Origin: Promineifilum sp.
GTDB lineage: Bacteria > Chloroflexota > Anaerolineae > Promineifilales > Promineifilaceae
NCBI GenBank assembly: GCA_017983515.1
Contig: JAGOBF010000002.1
Coordinates: forward strand, 1-64,000
Direction: 5' to 3'
Length of the DNA: 64,000 nt
Position 1 is the stretch's first letter; every line of letters starts with the position of its first letter. Below, piece after piece: positions 52,396 through 60,757 of this stretch. The position numbers and the translations under genes are program-made. Below the pieces are notes generated by a model, which saw nothing but the letters and a program-made list of their open reading frames with translations, was not told the origin of the DNA and did not search any database.

Positions 52396-53127
52396 TCACT
52401 CGTGCATGTCGAGTCGTGCCTGACGCGCGTCGCTGACGATGGTTTGCCGGATCACCTGACGCAAGGGCTCATCCGACGTGCTCAAATAGATCGTCACCCG
52501 CTTGGGTGGCGGCAGCTCGCTTTCGTCGACGTCCTCCAACGATTGCCCAAATCGCGTGAATTCCGGCCCCCAGCGCGCCAAAAAAGTAACGGCCAGCACT
52601 TCGACCGGGCGAGAGCCGTAAAGTAGCCAGCCCGATTGAAGCGTCTGCAAGCTGCGCGCGTTGAAAAACTGATACAGATATTTGCCGGCCTGTTCCTCGA
52701 CCATCACGACGTGCTCGCCCAAGGGCACGCGCCAATAAGTTGCCGGGTGGAAGAGTAGGCTCTTGTCGCGGCCGCTCACGCTGAATATGCCCGTGGCCGT
52801 CACATTCACTTTTTCGTTCGCGGGCAGTACCCCCAGGTCGGCGTCGTCGGCGAAGGATCCGCCGTCGGGCACAAAGCGATTGTAGTTATCGCGTTTCGCC
52901 CGCCAGAGCGAAAAGTTCACCCAGACGACGACGATCAACAAACCCACCAGCAGGGGCGCTGGCCACAGTTGCAGCCAGCCTATCACCAGTAAGATGATGG
53001 GCACCCAGCGGACCAGCGAACTCAGTCTTATCCCCAGAAATGTCCGGTAGTTAAGCATATACATCGTCGCATAAGCGCGGCTCAGATAATTCAAGTAGAG
53101 GCGTCGCGGGGTTGAGAGTGAATCCAT
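52396..53127 (-). CDS. Conserved membrane protein of unknown function
   Basis: 243 residues. Two predicted spans at about 36-75, then a soluble part of about 165 residues with YNRFVPDGGSFADDADLGVLPANEKVNVTATG. I do not recognise a family. A TAAAAT box ends six bases before the ATG, so the message looks leaderless. It lies 43 bases upstream of the FHA gene on the same strand. Confidence 0.65.
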   Translation of the reverse strand: MDSLSTPRRLYLNYLSRAYATMYMLNYRTFLGIRLSSLVRWVPIILLVIGWLQLWPAPLLVGLLIVVVWVNFSLWRAKRDNYNRFVPDGGSFADDADLGVLPANEKVNVTATGIFSVSGRDKSLLFHPATYWRVPLGEHVVMVEEQAGKYLYQFFNARSLQTLQSGWLLYGSRPVEVLAVTFLARWGPEFTRFGQSLEDVDESELPPPKRVTIYLSTSDEPLRQVIRQTIVSDARQARLDMHE

Positions 53128-53339
53128 TCCCCTATTTTATGCGATTGACGCCTGAATGCCACCGGAATGACACATTCTTGTTGCGCTAATCTTTGGCCCG
53201 TTTGCGCTCATATTGTCGCGCCATTCACTTAATGATCCGGCGACCCAATGTGGCCCATTGTCGCCACGATAGTAAGTGTTGGCTGAATCCACGAGCCCAT
53301 GGCGCCGGGGAACGGCGCCCCGTTGTACAATCCCGTCCC

Positions 53340-55406
53340 ATGCGTTTATTGACCATTTTTGTTATCCTGATCGTATCGATGAGCGGCTGCCGTGGCCTGG
53401 GGGACGATCAATCCGCCACTGTCACACCCTCGACTCAGTCTGGCGTAGTGGTGACAGCGACGATTGCCGACACGGTGCCCACGGCCGGTCCGGTCGGTTC
53501 GTCGCCCACAGCCACCACACCCCCCGATCCGCCGGCCACGACTGTGCCGCTGCCTCTGTCGCCCACGGTCGATAGTTCAACCGCCCCTGCCCCATCGATA
53601 GCCGATGCCCGCCAGGCCACCGCCCGCGAGCTGGCCGAGATCGTTCCTCCATTCCGCGACGACGTCCGCCTGGCCGTGGCCTATTTGCAGGCCGACCCGG
53701 CGATCGCCACGCCCCAGCTTCCGGCCGATCTCGAGGTGGGAGACCACGACGCGTTCTTCATCGGCAACGTCGACAGCAATACCTTCAGCACCATCGACGC
53801 CGAATTACTGAGCATCGGCAAACACGCCTACTTCTGGTTTGATCGCGGCGAGACCTCTATCGAACCTGACGCCGAGGAGTTGGCCGCGGTCACAGCCGCC
53901 TTCGACGAGATATTTCAGACGCTGTACGCTTATTTCGGGATCTCAGAGCCGCCGGGCGGCCGAGTCCACATCGTTCACGCAGCGCCCACGGCGCTGTGCG
54001 ATGCCGCCGATCGTTGCCGCCTGGCCGGCTATTTTTCATCGCGCGACTTGTTACCTGAGTCGATTCGGCCGCAGTCTAACGAACGAACGATGTTCGTGAT
54101 GAACACCCAGCAGTTCGACGGGGCCACGTACCTGGACGTGCTGGCCCATGAACTGCGCCACATGCTCGGCAACAGTTATGACTTCGGTGAGGAAGACTGG
54201 TTTGTGGAGGGCGGGGCGATGCTGGCCGAAGACCTGGTAGGATTTACGCAAATCCCTCAGTTGCGAGGTAGCTTGTTCCTGCAGAATCCCGACCAGCAGT
54301 TGAACAGTTGGACTGAAGAAGACACCATTCCATACTATGGGCAGGGCTACCTGGTGAATCGCTATCTATATGACCGCCTGGGCGCGGCACTGTACCATGA
54401 GTTCATTGTCAGCCAGGAGGCGGGGCTTCGCGCGGTCGACGCAGTGGCGGCGAACAACCAGCTTGAGTTCACGGGCATTGATCTGTGGCTCGACTGGCTG
54501 GCGGCCATGGCGCTGCGCGACGCTCGAGATGTGCCGGATGCGTTCCGTTGGCAAGGCCCGGAATTGGGCCAATTGGCGACCGAGCCGGTTAACAACCTGC
54601 CGGCCTCCTTTTCGACAACCGTCGAACAATTCGCGGCCGATTATTACGAACTCCCGTCGAGCGGTGACGTTACGATTAAGTTCAATGGCACGCCAACCGT
54701 ATCGCTCATGGGCACCACGGCCCCTTCCGGCGACTCTATCTGGTATGCCCAGCGGGCCAACGAGAGCAATCCACGCCTGACCCGCGCTGTTGACCTGCGC
54801 GGGATCAACGCGGCGACACTGGAATACAAGGTTTTCACCGACACTGAGCAGGGCTACGACTTTGCCTATGTCTCCGCCTCAACCGACGGCGGCCAGGTTT
54901 GGCAATCGCTGACGGCGGAGGGGATGCAGGGTCTTGATGGCGCCGATGACCCGTCGGATAGCGCGCTGGCGCCCCGCTTTTACACCGGCCACAAGCGAGC
55001 GTGGGTTACTGAATCGATTGACCTCTCGCCCTTCGCCGGTCAGGAGATCCTATTGCGCTTTGAGTATGTCACCGATCCGATTCTGACCTACGGGGGTTTC
55101 GCTCTGGACGACATCGCCATTCCCGAAATTGCTTTCCGCGACGATGCGGAAACCGCGGACGAGGGCTGGCTTGCTGAGGGGTTTACTCGCGCTACGGCCG
55201 AGCTGCCACAAACCTGGTGGTTGCAGCTCATCACCTTCGATGCTGATGGCCGGCCGACGGTTAGCCGGCTGAGTGTGCCCGAAGACGGCCGCCTGGATTA
55301 TTCGTATGAGGCGACACCGGGGGTGAGACGGCCCATCCTGATTGTTGCCGCCACTGCCCCGGACACGTTACAGACGGCCGAATATGGGCTGGAGGTCGCT
55401 CAATAA
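53340..55406 (+). CDS. Lipoprotein zinc metalloprotease
   Basis: 688 residues from ATG 53340; the longer frame from 53193 is rejected because the lipoprotein signal (ending MSGC, C17) begins here. Thr/Pro-rich linker to about residue 90. Gluzincin site HELRH at 270-274 with E290 as third ligand. The C-terminal half resembles a MAM/jelly-roll as in immune-inhibitor-A-like proteases (ESIDLSPFAGQEILLRFEYVTD). Secreted proteolysis likely. TACAAT lies eight bases before the ATG. Confidence 0.82.
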   Translation: MRLLTIFVILIVSMSGCRGLGDDQSATVTPSTQSGVVVTATIADTVPTAGPVGSSPTATTPPDPPATTVPLPLSPTVDSSTAPAPSIADARQATARELAEIVPPFRDDVRLAVAYLQADPAIATPQLPADLEVGDHDAFFIGNVDSNTFSTIDAELLSIGKHAYFWFDRGETSIEPDAEELAAVTAAFDEIFQTLYAYFGISEPPGGRVHIVHAAPTALCDAADRCRLAGYFSSRDLLPESIRPQSNERTMFVMNTQQFDGATYLDVLAHELRHMLGNSYDFGEEDWFVEGGAMLAEDLVGFTQIPQLRGSLFLQNPDQQLNSWTEEDTIPYYGQGYLVNRYLYDRLGAALYHEFIVSQEAGLRAVDAVAANNQLEFTGIDLWLDWLAAMALRDARDVPDAFRWQGPELGQLATEPVNNLPASFSTTVEQFAADYYELPSSGDVTIKFNGTPTVSLMGTTAPSGDSIWYAQRANESNPRLTRAVDLRGINAATLEYKVFTDTEQGYDFAYVSASTDGGQVWQSLTAEGMQGLDGADDPSDSALAPRFYTGHKRAWVTESIDLSPFAGQEILLRFEYVTDPILTYGGFALDDIAIPEIAFRDDAETADEGWLAEGFTRATAELPQTWWLQLITFDADGRPTVSRLSVPEDGRLDYSYEATPGVRRPILIVAATAPDTLQTAEYGLEVAQ

Positions 55407-55422
55407 TGAACAATAAACCTTA

Positions 55423-55517
55423 CGGGAGCGGATGGGAGTCGAACCCACCGTCGCCTACTATGCGTAGCCGACCACTCATTTTGAAGACGAGGGCATCCAC
55501 CAGGACACAACCACTCC
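55423..55517 (-). tRNA. selC: tRNA-Sec (UCA), selenocysteine tRNA
   Basis: 95 nt on the minus strand. Acceptor of eight pairs GGGAGTGG/CCGCTCCC (one T-G), six-pair D-stem GTGTCC/GGATGC with a four-base loop, anticodon stem CTCGT/ATGAG with loop CTTCAAA (anticodon TCA at 55484-55482), a nine-pair variable arm GTCGGCTAC/GTAGGCGAC with one mismatch, and T-arm with loop TTCGACT. Discriminator is G. Acceptor plus T-stem give 13 pairs and total length 95, as in bacterial selC. CCA is not encoded. Confidence 0.95.
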
Positions 55518-55524
55518 CAACGCC

Positions 55525-55553
55525 AATTGTGGTCACATGAGATAGGATTGTCA
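55525..55553 (-). promoter_or_regulatory. Promoter of selC
   Basis: Minus strand: TTGACA (55548-55553), 17-base spacer, CACAAT (55525-55530). The tRNA 5' end follows seven bases after the -10 box, so little or no 5' trimming would be needed. Confidence 0.75.
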
Positions 55554-55589
55554 ATGAACCCGGCCGACCGTTACGAGATACACAATCAC

Positions 55590-55618
55590 TTGACAGCGGC
55601 CCCTCATTTCGATAGAAT
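55590..55618 (+). promoter_or_regulatory. Promoter of the tRNA-Phe/Gly/Cys cluster
   Basis: TTGACA (55590-55595), 17-base spacer, TAGAAT (55613-55618). Divergent to the selC promoter. Transcription should start near 55625. Confidence 0.85.
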
Positions 55619-55653
55619 CGCTCTATCATTAACAACAACGGCAATTCCCACTG

Positions 55654-55726
55654 GCCGGGATAGCTCAGTTGGTAGAGCACTTCACTGAAAATGAAGGTGT
55701 CCCCAGTTCGAGTCTGGGTCCTGGCA
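55654..55726 (+). tRNA. tRNA-Phe (GAA)
   Basis: 73 nt. Acceptor GCCGGGA/TCCTGGC with one G-T, anticodon stem CTTCA/TGAAG, loop CTGAAAA with anticodon GAA, T-stem CCCAG/CTGGG, T-loop TTCGAGT, discriminator A. Confidence 0.95.
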
Positions 55727-55758
55727 TCGGTTCTGATTCGAACAAGATTGACGAGCAC

Positions 55759-55830
<72 letters not shown>

Positions 55831-55840
55831 CTAGTTCCAA

Positions 55841-55869
55841 ACGGCAGGCCGCAAGGCCTGCCGTCTTGT
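55841..55869 (+). terminator. Hairpin between tRNA-Gly and tRNA-Cys
   Basis: ACGGCAGGCC (55841-55850) pairs with GGCCTGCCGT (55855-55864) around GCAA, then CTTGTT. Possible partial terminator or processing site; a full stop would leave tRNA-Cys with no seen promoter. Confidence 0.55.
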
Positions 55870-55872
55870 TAT

Positions 55873-55944
55873 GGCGACGTGGCCAAGTGGTTAAGGCAGA
55901 GGTCTGCAAAACCTCCATCACCGGTTCGAATCCGGTCGTCGCCT
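55873..55944 (+). tRNA. tRNA-Cys (GCA)
   Basis: 72 nt. Acceptor GGCGACG/CGTCGCC, anticodon stem GAGGT/ACCTC, loop CTGCAAA with anticodon GCA, T-stem ACCGG/CCGGT, discriminator T, the Cys identity base. Confidence 0.95.
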
Positions 55945-55980
55945 CTCTATTAATGAATCATCCCCATGATTTACCCCAGG

Positions 55981-56010
55981 GCTCTTGCACTCGCAAGAGC
56001 TTTCTTTTTT
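55981..56010 (+). terminator. Rho-independent terminator of the tRNA cluster
   Basis: GCTCTTGC (55981-55988) pairs with GCAAGAGC (55993-56000), followed by TTTCTTTTTT. Confidence 0.92.
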
Positions 56011-56088
56011 GGTAAAATCCATCGGCTATCTTCGATAATCGGCCGTTAGTCGGTCGATTTCGCACAATCTGAAGCTGGAGTAACCCGC

Positions 56089-57810
56089 ATGTCTTTGTCC
56101 CCCATCCCCAATTTGCCCTTTTCGGTTGATACGTCAACGTGGACGTCGTTTGAGTCTCGCTATGATCACCTGTTGAATATGGCCCTCGAACGGTCTGAAT
56201 TGCCCCATTGGCTGGACCAATGGTCGCAATTAAACCGCATCGTCGAAGAAGTGGGCGCGATCGCTTATATCGATTCCACGCTGGACACGGCCGACGAATC
56301 GAGGGAAAAGGCATTTCTCAACTTCATCGAACACATTGAGCCGAACTTCCGTCGGGCCGATCAAGCCTTGAAGGAAAGATTGTTAACCCTCGTGTCCGAT
56401 GATCAGGCATTGGGGCCGGATATGGCCGTCATGCTGCGCAAGATGCGCAATCAGGCCGACTTGTTCCGCGAGGCCAACGTCCCCCTGTTCACCGAGTTGG
56501 CCAAGCTGGGTAACGAGTTCGACAAGATCACCGGCGGCCTGAAGGCGGATTGGGACGGAGAGGAAAAGAACCTAAGCCAACTGGACACGCTCCTACTGGA
56601 TCAGGAGCGCACGATTCGTGAGCGCGCCTGGAAAACGATCATGGGGCTCTGGCAAAGCAAGCGCGACGAACTGAATCACATCTATGAACAGATGCTGGCC
56701 CTGCGCCGGCAAGTGGCCGAGAATGCCGGCCTGCCCGACTTTCGTGCCTATGTTTATAAGTCCTACAATCGATTCGACTATACGCCGGCCGACTCGATTC
56801 GTTTCCAGGAGGCGATTGAGGCGGTGGTGGTGCCGGCCGCTGAGCGGGTCTACGATCGCAAGCGTCGCCGTCTGGCGCTGGAAGTGCTGCGCCCGTGGGA
56901 TGTGAACGTAGACGCCAGCGGCCAGCCTCCGCTCCGTCCTTACGTCGAGCAGGACAAGCTTATTCAGGGAAGCTTGAATATATTCGAGCACGTCGATGGG
57001 GAGCTGGCGCGCCACTTCGCGACAATGGCTGAAGAAGGGCTGCTCGACCTGGACACCAGAGCCGGCAAGGCTTTGGGCGGCTACTGTTCCAATCTTCCGT
57101 GGCGCGAGCGGCCGTACATCTTCATGAATGGTGCCGGTACTCATGATGACGTGCAAACCATGCTCCATGAGGCCGGTCACGCCTTCCACGCCTTCGAGAG
57201 CTTCTCGTTGCCCTATATCTGGCAAACCGACGTGCCGATGGAGTTTTGTGAAGTGGCATCGATGGGCATGGAATTGTTGGCCGCGCCCTATCTGACCAAA
57301 GCGTACGACGGTTTCTATTCGCCGGCCGAAGCGGCCAGGGCGCGGATTGAGCATCTGGAGGGCATCATCACCTTTTTGCCTTACATGGCCGTCGTTGACG
57401 CCTTCCAGCACTGGGTATACACTCATCCCGACCAGGCCATGGATGCGGCCGCCTGCGATGCGGCCTGGGATGGACTTTGGGTCCGGTTCATGCGCGGCAT
57501 CGACTGGAGCGGCTATGAGGCCGAGCGGGAGAGCGGCTGGCACCGTAAGCTGCATATCTTCCACATTCCCTTTTACTACGTTGAATACGGCATGGCTCAG
57601 GTCGGCGCGCTCCAGGTCTGGCGAAACGCGTTACGCAATCAGGCCGAGGCCGTGGCTACTTATCGTGATGCGTTGAAGCTGGGCGGCACCAAGATCTTGC
57701 CGGAACTCTTCGCGGCCGCGGGGGCCGATTTCCGCTTCGATGAGTCAATGCTGGCGGAATTGGTGGCCCTGATAGAAGACACGGTGGCCCAGCTCGAGCG
57801 CGCAAACTAG
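56089..57810 (+). CDS. pepF: M3-family oligoendopeptidase
   Basis: 573 residues. Zinc site HEAGH at 360-364, followed by the M3 continuation FESFSLPYIWQTDVPMEFCEVASMGMELL with the third ligand Glu. A GGAG site precedes the ATG, and TAAAAT lies about 70 bases upstream. Cleaves small peptides in the cytosol. The DtxR-type gene starts four bases after its stop. Confidence 0.92.
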   Translation: MSLSPIPNLPFSVDTSTWTSFESRYDHLLNMALERSELPHWLDQWSQLNRIVEEVGAIAYIDSTLDTADESREKAFLNFIEHIEPNFRRADQALKERLLTLVSDDQALGPDMAVMLRKMRNQADLFREANVPLFTELAKLGNEFDKITGGLKADWDGEEKNLSQLDTLLLDQERTIRERAWKTIMGLWQSKRDELNHIYEQMLALRRQVAENAGLPDFRAYVYKSYNRFDYTPADSIRFQEAIEAVVVPAAERVYDRKRRRLALEVLRPWDVNVDASGQPPLRPYVEQDKLIQGSLNIFEHVDGELARHFATMAEEGLLDLDTRAGKALGGYCSNLPWRERPYIFMNGAGTHDDVQTMLHEAGHAFHAFESFSLPYIWQTDVPMEFCEVASMGMELLAAPYLTKAYDGFYSPAEAARARIEHLEGIITFLPYMAVVDAFQHWVYTHPDQAMDAAACDAAWDGLWVRFMRGIDWSGYEAERESGWHRKLHIFHIPFYYVEYGMAQVGALQVWRNALRNQAEAVATYRDALKLGGTKILPELFAAAGADFRFDESMLAELVALIEDTVAQLERAN

Positions 57811-57814
57811 ACAC

Positions 57815-58486
57815 ATGGAACACAATCGGGACACCCTGGAACCCAGCACGGCGATGCGCCAATATTTGGCCGAGATCTACCGCCTTCAGGAAGACTCACC
57901 AACCGTCAGCACAACCAGCCTGGCCGAGCGTCTCGACGTGTCCCCGCCCGCCATTCCCCGGATGCTGAAGCGCCTGCAGAGCGTCGGCTACGTGAAGCAC
58001 GTGCCCTATCAGGGGGTGGAGCTGACCGAGTTGGGCCGTGAACAGGCTTTGCAAGAGATTCGCCGTCATCGCATCCTGGAAGTGTTCCTGGTCAACGTGA
58101 TGGGATTCACCTGGGACGAGGCCCACGAGCATGCCGATGAATTGGGTGCCGGGCTTAACGACCCGCTCACCAGCCGGATGGCCGAAATGACGGGATTCCC
58201 GCAGCGTTGTCCCCACGGTGAGCCCATACCAGATACCGAGGGACGCTTACCGGAGATCAATGACGTCTGCCTGGTGAATCTGGGCGTCGGCCATCAGGGA
58301 ACCATCAGCCGCGTCCGCACCCACGAATCCGAAAAACTCCAGTACATCGCCAGTCTGGGGCTGATGCCGGGTACGGGATTCGAAATCGTCGCCCGCGCAC
58401 CCTTCAATGGCCCGATGCGCTTGCGACTGGGGCGCGATGAAGTGGTGATCGGCTACGAATTGATGAAATCGTTGTGGGTGACGTGA
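57815..58486 (+). CDS. DtxR/MntR-family metal-dependent regulator
   Basis: 223 residues. Winged helix at about 12-72 (TTSLAERLDVSPPAIPRMLKRLQSVGYVKH), metal-binding dimerisation region RRHRILEVFLVNVMGFTWDEAHEHADEL at about 81-110 with the His and Glu ligands, and a FeoA-like SH3 tail (GLMPGTGFEIVARAPFNGPMRLRLG). Senses iron or manganese. No metal transporter is adjacent; it shares the pepF transcript. Confidence 0.88.
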   Translation: MEHNRDTLEPSTAMRQYLAEIYRLQEDSPTVSTTSLAERLDVSPPAIPRMLKRLQSVGYVKHVPYQGVELTELGREQALQEIRRHRILEVFLVNVMGFTWDEAHEHADELGAGLNDPLTSRMAEMTGFPQRCPHGEPIPDTEGRLPEINDVCLVNLGVGHQGTISRVRTHESEKLQYIASLGLMPGTGFEIVARAPFNGPMRLRLGRDEVVIGYELMKSLWVT

Positions 58487-58528
58487 TGCCCCGCCATGCG
58501 GCGCAATCGATTTAAGAGACGAGACAAG

Positions 58529-58553
58529 GGCCGGCAGTCACGCCGGTCTTTTT
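58529..58553 (+). terminator. Terminator after the DtxR-type gene
   Basis: GGCCGGC (58529-58535) pairs with GCCGGT (58542-58547) around AGTCAC, followed by CTTTTT. Confidence 0.75.
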
Positions 58554-58563
58554 AATGCCGTGC

Positions 58564-58995
58564 CTAGGGCATGGGTTGCGGGGAATCGGTCAGCAATCGC
58601 CACCACGCTTGCCAGGGACGCGCCAGAAGCGCCGGGTCGGGTGTGGCTGGAGGGGACGCAGTCGGCTCTGGCGTCGCCTCTTGCAGCATGGGGACAATGC
58701 GCCGTTCGCCCGGCAGGAGCATCCCGCCCTCATTGCGCGCATAGGCAGCGACATAGTCGTCGCTGCTAACATACTCCAGCGTGACGACCAATTCGACCTG
58801 ACGGGTCGCCTCGCGGTTGATTTGCGATTGCAGGGCTTCCTCGCCGCTGCCGACCAATCGCCCGGCCTGGGCGCGGTTGTTGTAATCAATGGCGAAGACG
58901 ATGGCCCCGGCGATCACCAGCACCAGCACGACTTGCGCCGCATTAAAGATCGGTCTCGAACGAAAAACTGGCGAGTCGAACAACCTTTTGGCCAT
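58564..58995 (-). CDS. DivIC/FtsB-like septum protein
   Basis: 143 residues from ATG 58995; a TTG start at 59031 would cover the promoter. One membrane span (about 20-38), then a short coiled coil (EEALQSQINREATRQVELVVTLEYVSSDDYVAAYAR) ending with GMLLPGERRIVP, as in septum-formation initiator proteins. A Pro/Thr tail of about 45 residues follows. It likely acts in the divisome. Confidence 0.75.
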   Translation of the reverse strand: MAKRLFDSPVFRSRPIFNAAQVVLVLVIAGAIVFAIDYNNRAQAGRLVGSGEEALQSQINREATRQVELVVTLEYVSSDDYVAAYARNEGGMLLPGERRIVPMLQEATPEPTASPPATPDPALLARPWQAWWRLLTDSPQPMP

Positions 58996-59002
58996 CAGGG
59001 AA

Positions 59003-59031
59003 ATCTTAGCCGTAAAGGCGTCGGAAGGCAA
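59003..59031 (-). promoter_or_regulatory. Promoter of the DivIC-like gene
   Basis: Minus strand: TTGCCT (59026-59031), 17-base spacer, TAAGAT (59003-59008), seven bases before ATG 58995. Leaderless start likely. Confidence 0.65.
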
Positions 59032-59043
59032 CTGCTTCCAGGT

Positions 59044-59073
59044 TTGCCGATCCCGGTTCGCCTAAGGTAGAAT
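59044..59073 (+). promoter_or_regulatory. Promoter of the PfkB kinase gene
   Basis: TTGCCG (59044-59049), 18-base spacer, TAGAAT (59068-59073), six bases before ATG 59080. No ribosome site fits; leaderless start likely. Confidence 0.65.
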
Positions 59074-59079
59074 GCATCG

Positions 59080-59958
59080 ATGTCCAGCGAAGCTCCCGCT
59101 TATCCTCCCGTTGACTTTTTAGCAATTGGCCACATCTGCCGGGACGTGGTTTCTGGCGGTTTTACCGTTGGCGGGGCGGCGGCTTATGCCGCGGCCGTGG
59201 CCTCGGCGCTTGGCTGTCGCGCGGCCATTGTGACCAGTGCGACCGAGGAGGCGGAATGGGGAGTGGAGTTGCCGGGCATAGCCGTGCACAACGTCGGCGC
59301 GAATGAGTCTACCATCTTTGAGAATATCTACACGCCGACCGGCCGCATTCAGATTCTTCATGCCGTGGCCGGTGGCTTAGTGGCCGATGCCGTCCCGCCG
59401 TTGTGGGCCAGGGCGCCCGTCGTCTTTCTGGGGCCTATCGCCAATGAAGTCGACGCCGACATGATTCATCTGTTCTCCAACAGCATCATCGGCGTCGGGC
59501 CACAAGGGTGGATGCGTCGTTGGGACGACGAGGGGCGGGTTTTTCAGGTCGATTGGGAGTCGGCCGCCGGAGTCTTGCCGATGGCGACGGTGACGTTTCT
59601 GAGCACCGAAGACTTGGCCGACTCGTCGCTGATAGAGGCCTACGCGCGCCTGACACCTCTGTTGATCGTAACCGATGGCCCCAACGGGTGCGAGGTATAT
59701 CATCAGGGAAGCGTGCGCTACTTTCCGGCCCCGGAAGTTCCCGTGGCCGATACGACGGGCGCGGGCGACATTTTCGCCGCGGCCTATCTCGTTCGCCTCT
59801 ACCAAACCGATGGCAACTTTTGGGAGGCGGCTGAGTTTGCCAACCGCGTGGCGGCCCATTCGGTCATGTATCGTGGCCTGGTCGATAAAATGGAGGCTGT
59901 CCGGCAGCTATTGACCGGGGATAGTCGCCCGGCCATCTATGAATCGGGGGAGGGCTAG
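59080..59958 (+). CDS. PfkB-family sugar or nucleoside kinase
   Basis: 292 residues. The PfkB signature DTTGAGDIFAAAYL is at 224-237 with catalytic D230; an early GGAAAYAAAVASALG is the substrate-side motif. Phosphorylates a sugar or nucleoside; the substrate is not evident. It lies directly before parA (7 bases) and may be cotranscribed with parAB. Confidence 0.85.
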   Translation: MSSEAPAYPPVDFLAIGHICRDVVSGGFTVGGAAAYAAAVASALGCRAAIVTSATEEAEWGVELPGIAVHNVGANESTIFENIYTPTGRIQILHAVAGGLVADAVPPLWARAPVVFLGPIANEVDADMIHLFSNSIIGVGPQGWMRRWDDEGRVFQVDWESAAGVLPMATVTFLSTEDLADSSLIEAYARLTPLLIVTDGPNGCEVYHQGSVRYFPAPEVPVADTTGAGDIFAAAYLVRLYQTDGNFWEAAEFANRVAAHSVMYRGLVDKMEAVRQLLTGDSRPAIYESGEG

Positions 59959-59965
59959 GGGCGCG

Positions 59966-60757
59966 ATGGCTCGTATTTACGCCATAGCCAATCAGAAAGG
60001 CGGCGTCGGCAAGACGACTACCGTCGTCAACCTGAGCGCTTATCTGGCCGGCAGCGGCCGGCGCGTGCTCGTGGTTGATCTGGATCCTCAATCCAACGCC
60101 ACGTCGGCCCTGGGCTACGACAAGAATCAGATGCAACCTTCTACGTATGATCTGCTTCTGGACCAAATTCCGGTCGGCCAGGTGAGTCGCCATCAGGATG
60201 AGTTTCAACTCGACATTGTGCCGGCCAGTCCGTCACTGGCCGCAGCCGAGATCGAGCTGGTCCACGTCATCGGCCGGGAATATCGTCTGCGCAAAGCGCT
60301 CGAAGAAGTTGAGGGGGAATACGATTACGTGCTCATCGACAGCCCGCCCAGCCTAGGTCTTTTGACGATCAACGCCTTGACCGCCGCCCGCGACGGGGTA
60401 TTGATCCCGGTACAGTGCGAATATCTGCCGCTGGAAGGCTTGAGCCAGCTCACGAAAACCATTCAGCTCGTCCAGGAATTTCTCAATCCTTCGCTGCGCA
60501 TTCGCGGCGTGATGATGACCATGTATGACAGCCGCACGAACCTGAGCCGGCAAGTTGTGGAAGAGGTGCGACGACATTTCCCCAACAAGGTTTTTCGGAC
60601 GATCATCCCGCGCAATGTTCGTCTGAGCGAGGCACCCAGTTTCGGCCGGCCGATCAACCATTACTCGCCGCAGTCACCGGGCGCGGTGGCTTACAAGCTG
60701 CTGACGGCCGAATTGCTGAATGGTGATCGTCGCAATGGAGGGGATCATGCCGACTAA
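59966..60757 (+). CDS. parA: Chromosome partitioning ATPase ParA (Soj)
   Basis: 263 residues from ATG 59966, behind GGGGGAGGG. Deviant Walker A KGGVGKTT at 11-18, DLDPQSNAT at about 41-49 and DSPPSLGLLTINAL. Moves ParB-bound origin DNA. Its stop overlaps the parB start by 11 bases. No parS-like TGTTTCACGTGAAACA was seen in the window. Confidence 0.95.
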   Translation: MARIYAIANQKGGVGKTTTVVNLSAYLAGSGRRVLVVDLDPQSNATSALGYDKNQMQPSTYDLLLDQIPVGQVSRHQDEFQLDIVPASPSLAAAEIELVHVIGREYRLRKALEEVEGEYDYVLIDSPPSLGLLTINALTAARDGVLIPVQCEYLPLEGLSQLTKTIQLVQEFLNPSLRIRGVMMTMYDSRTNLSRQVVEEVRRHFPNKVFRTIIPRNVRLSEAPSFGRPINHYSPQSPGAVAYKLLTAELLNGDRRNGGDHAD

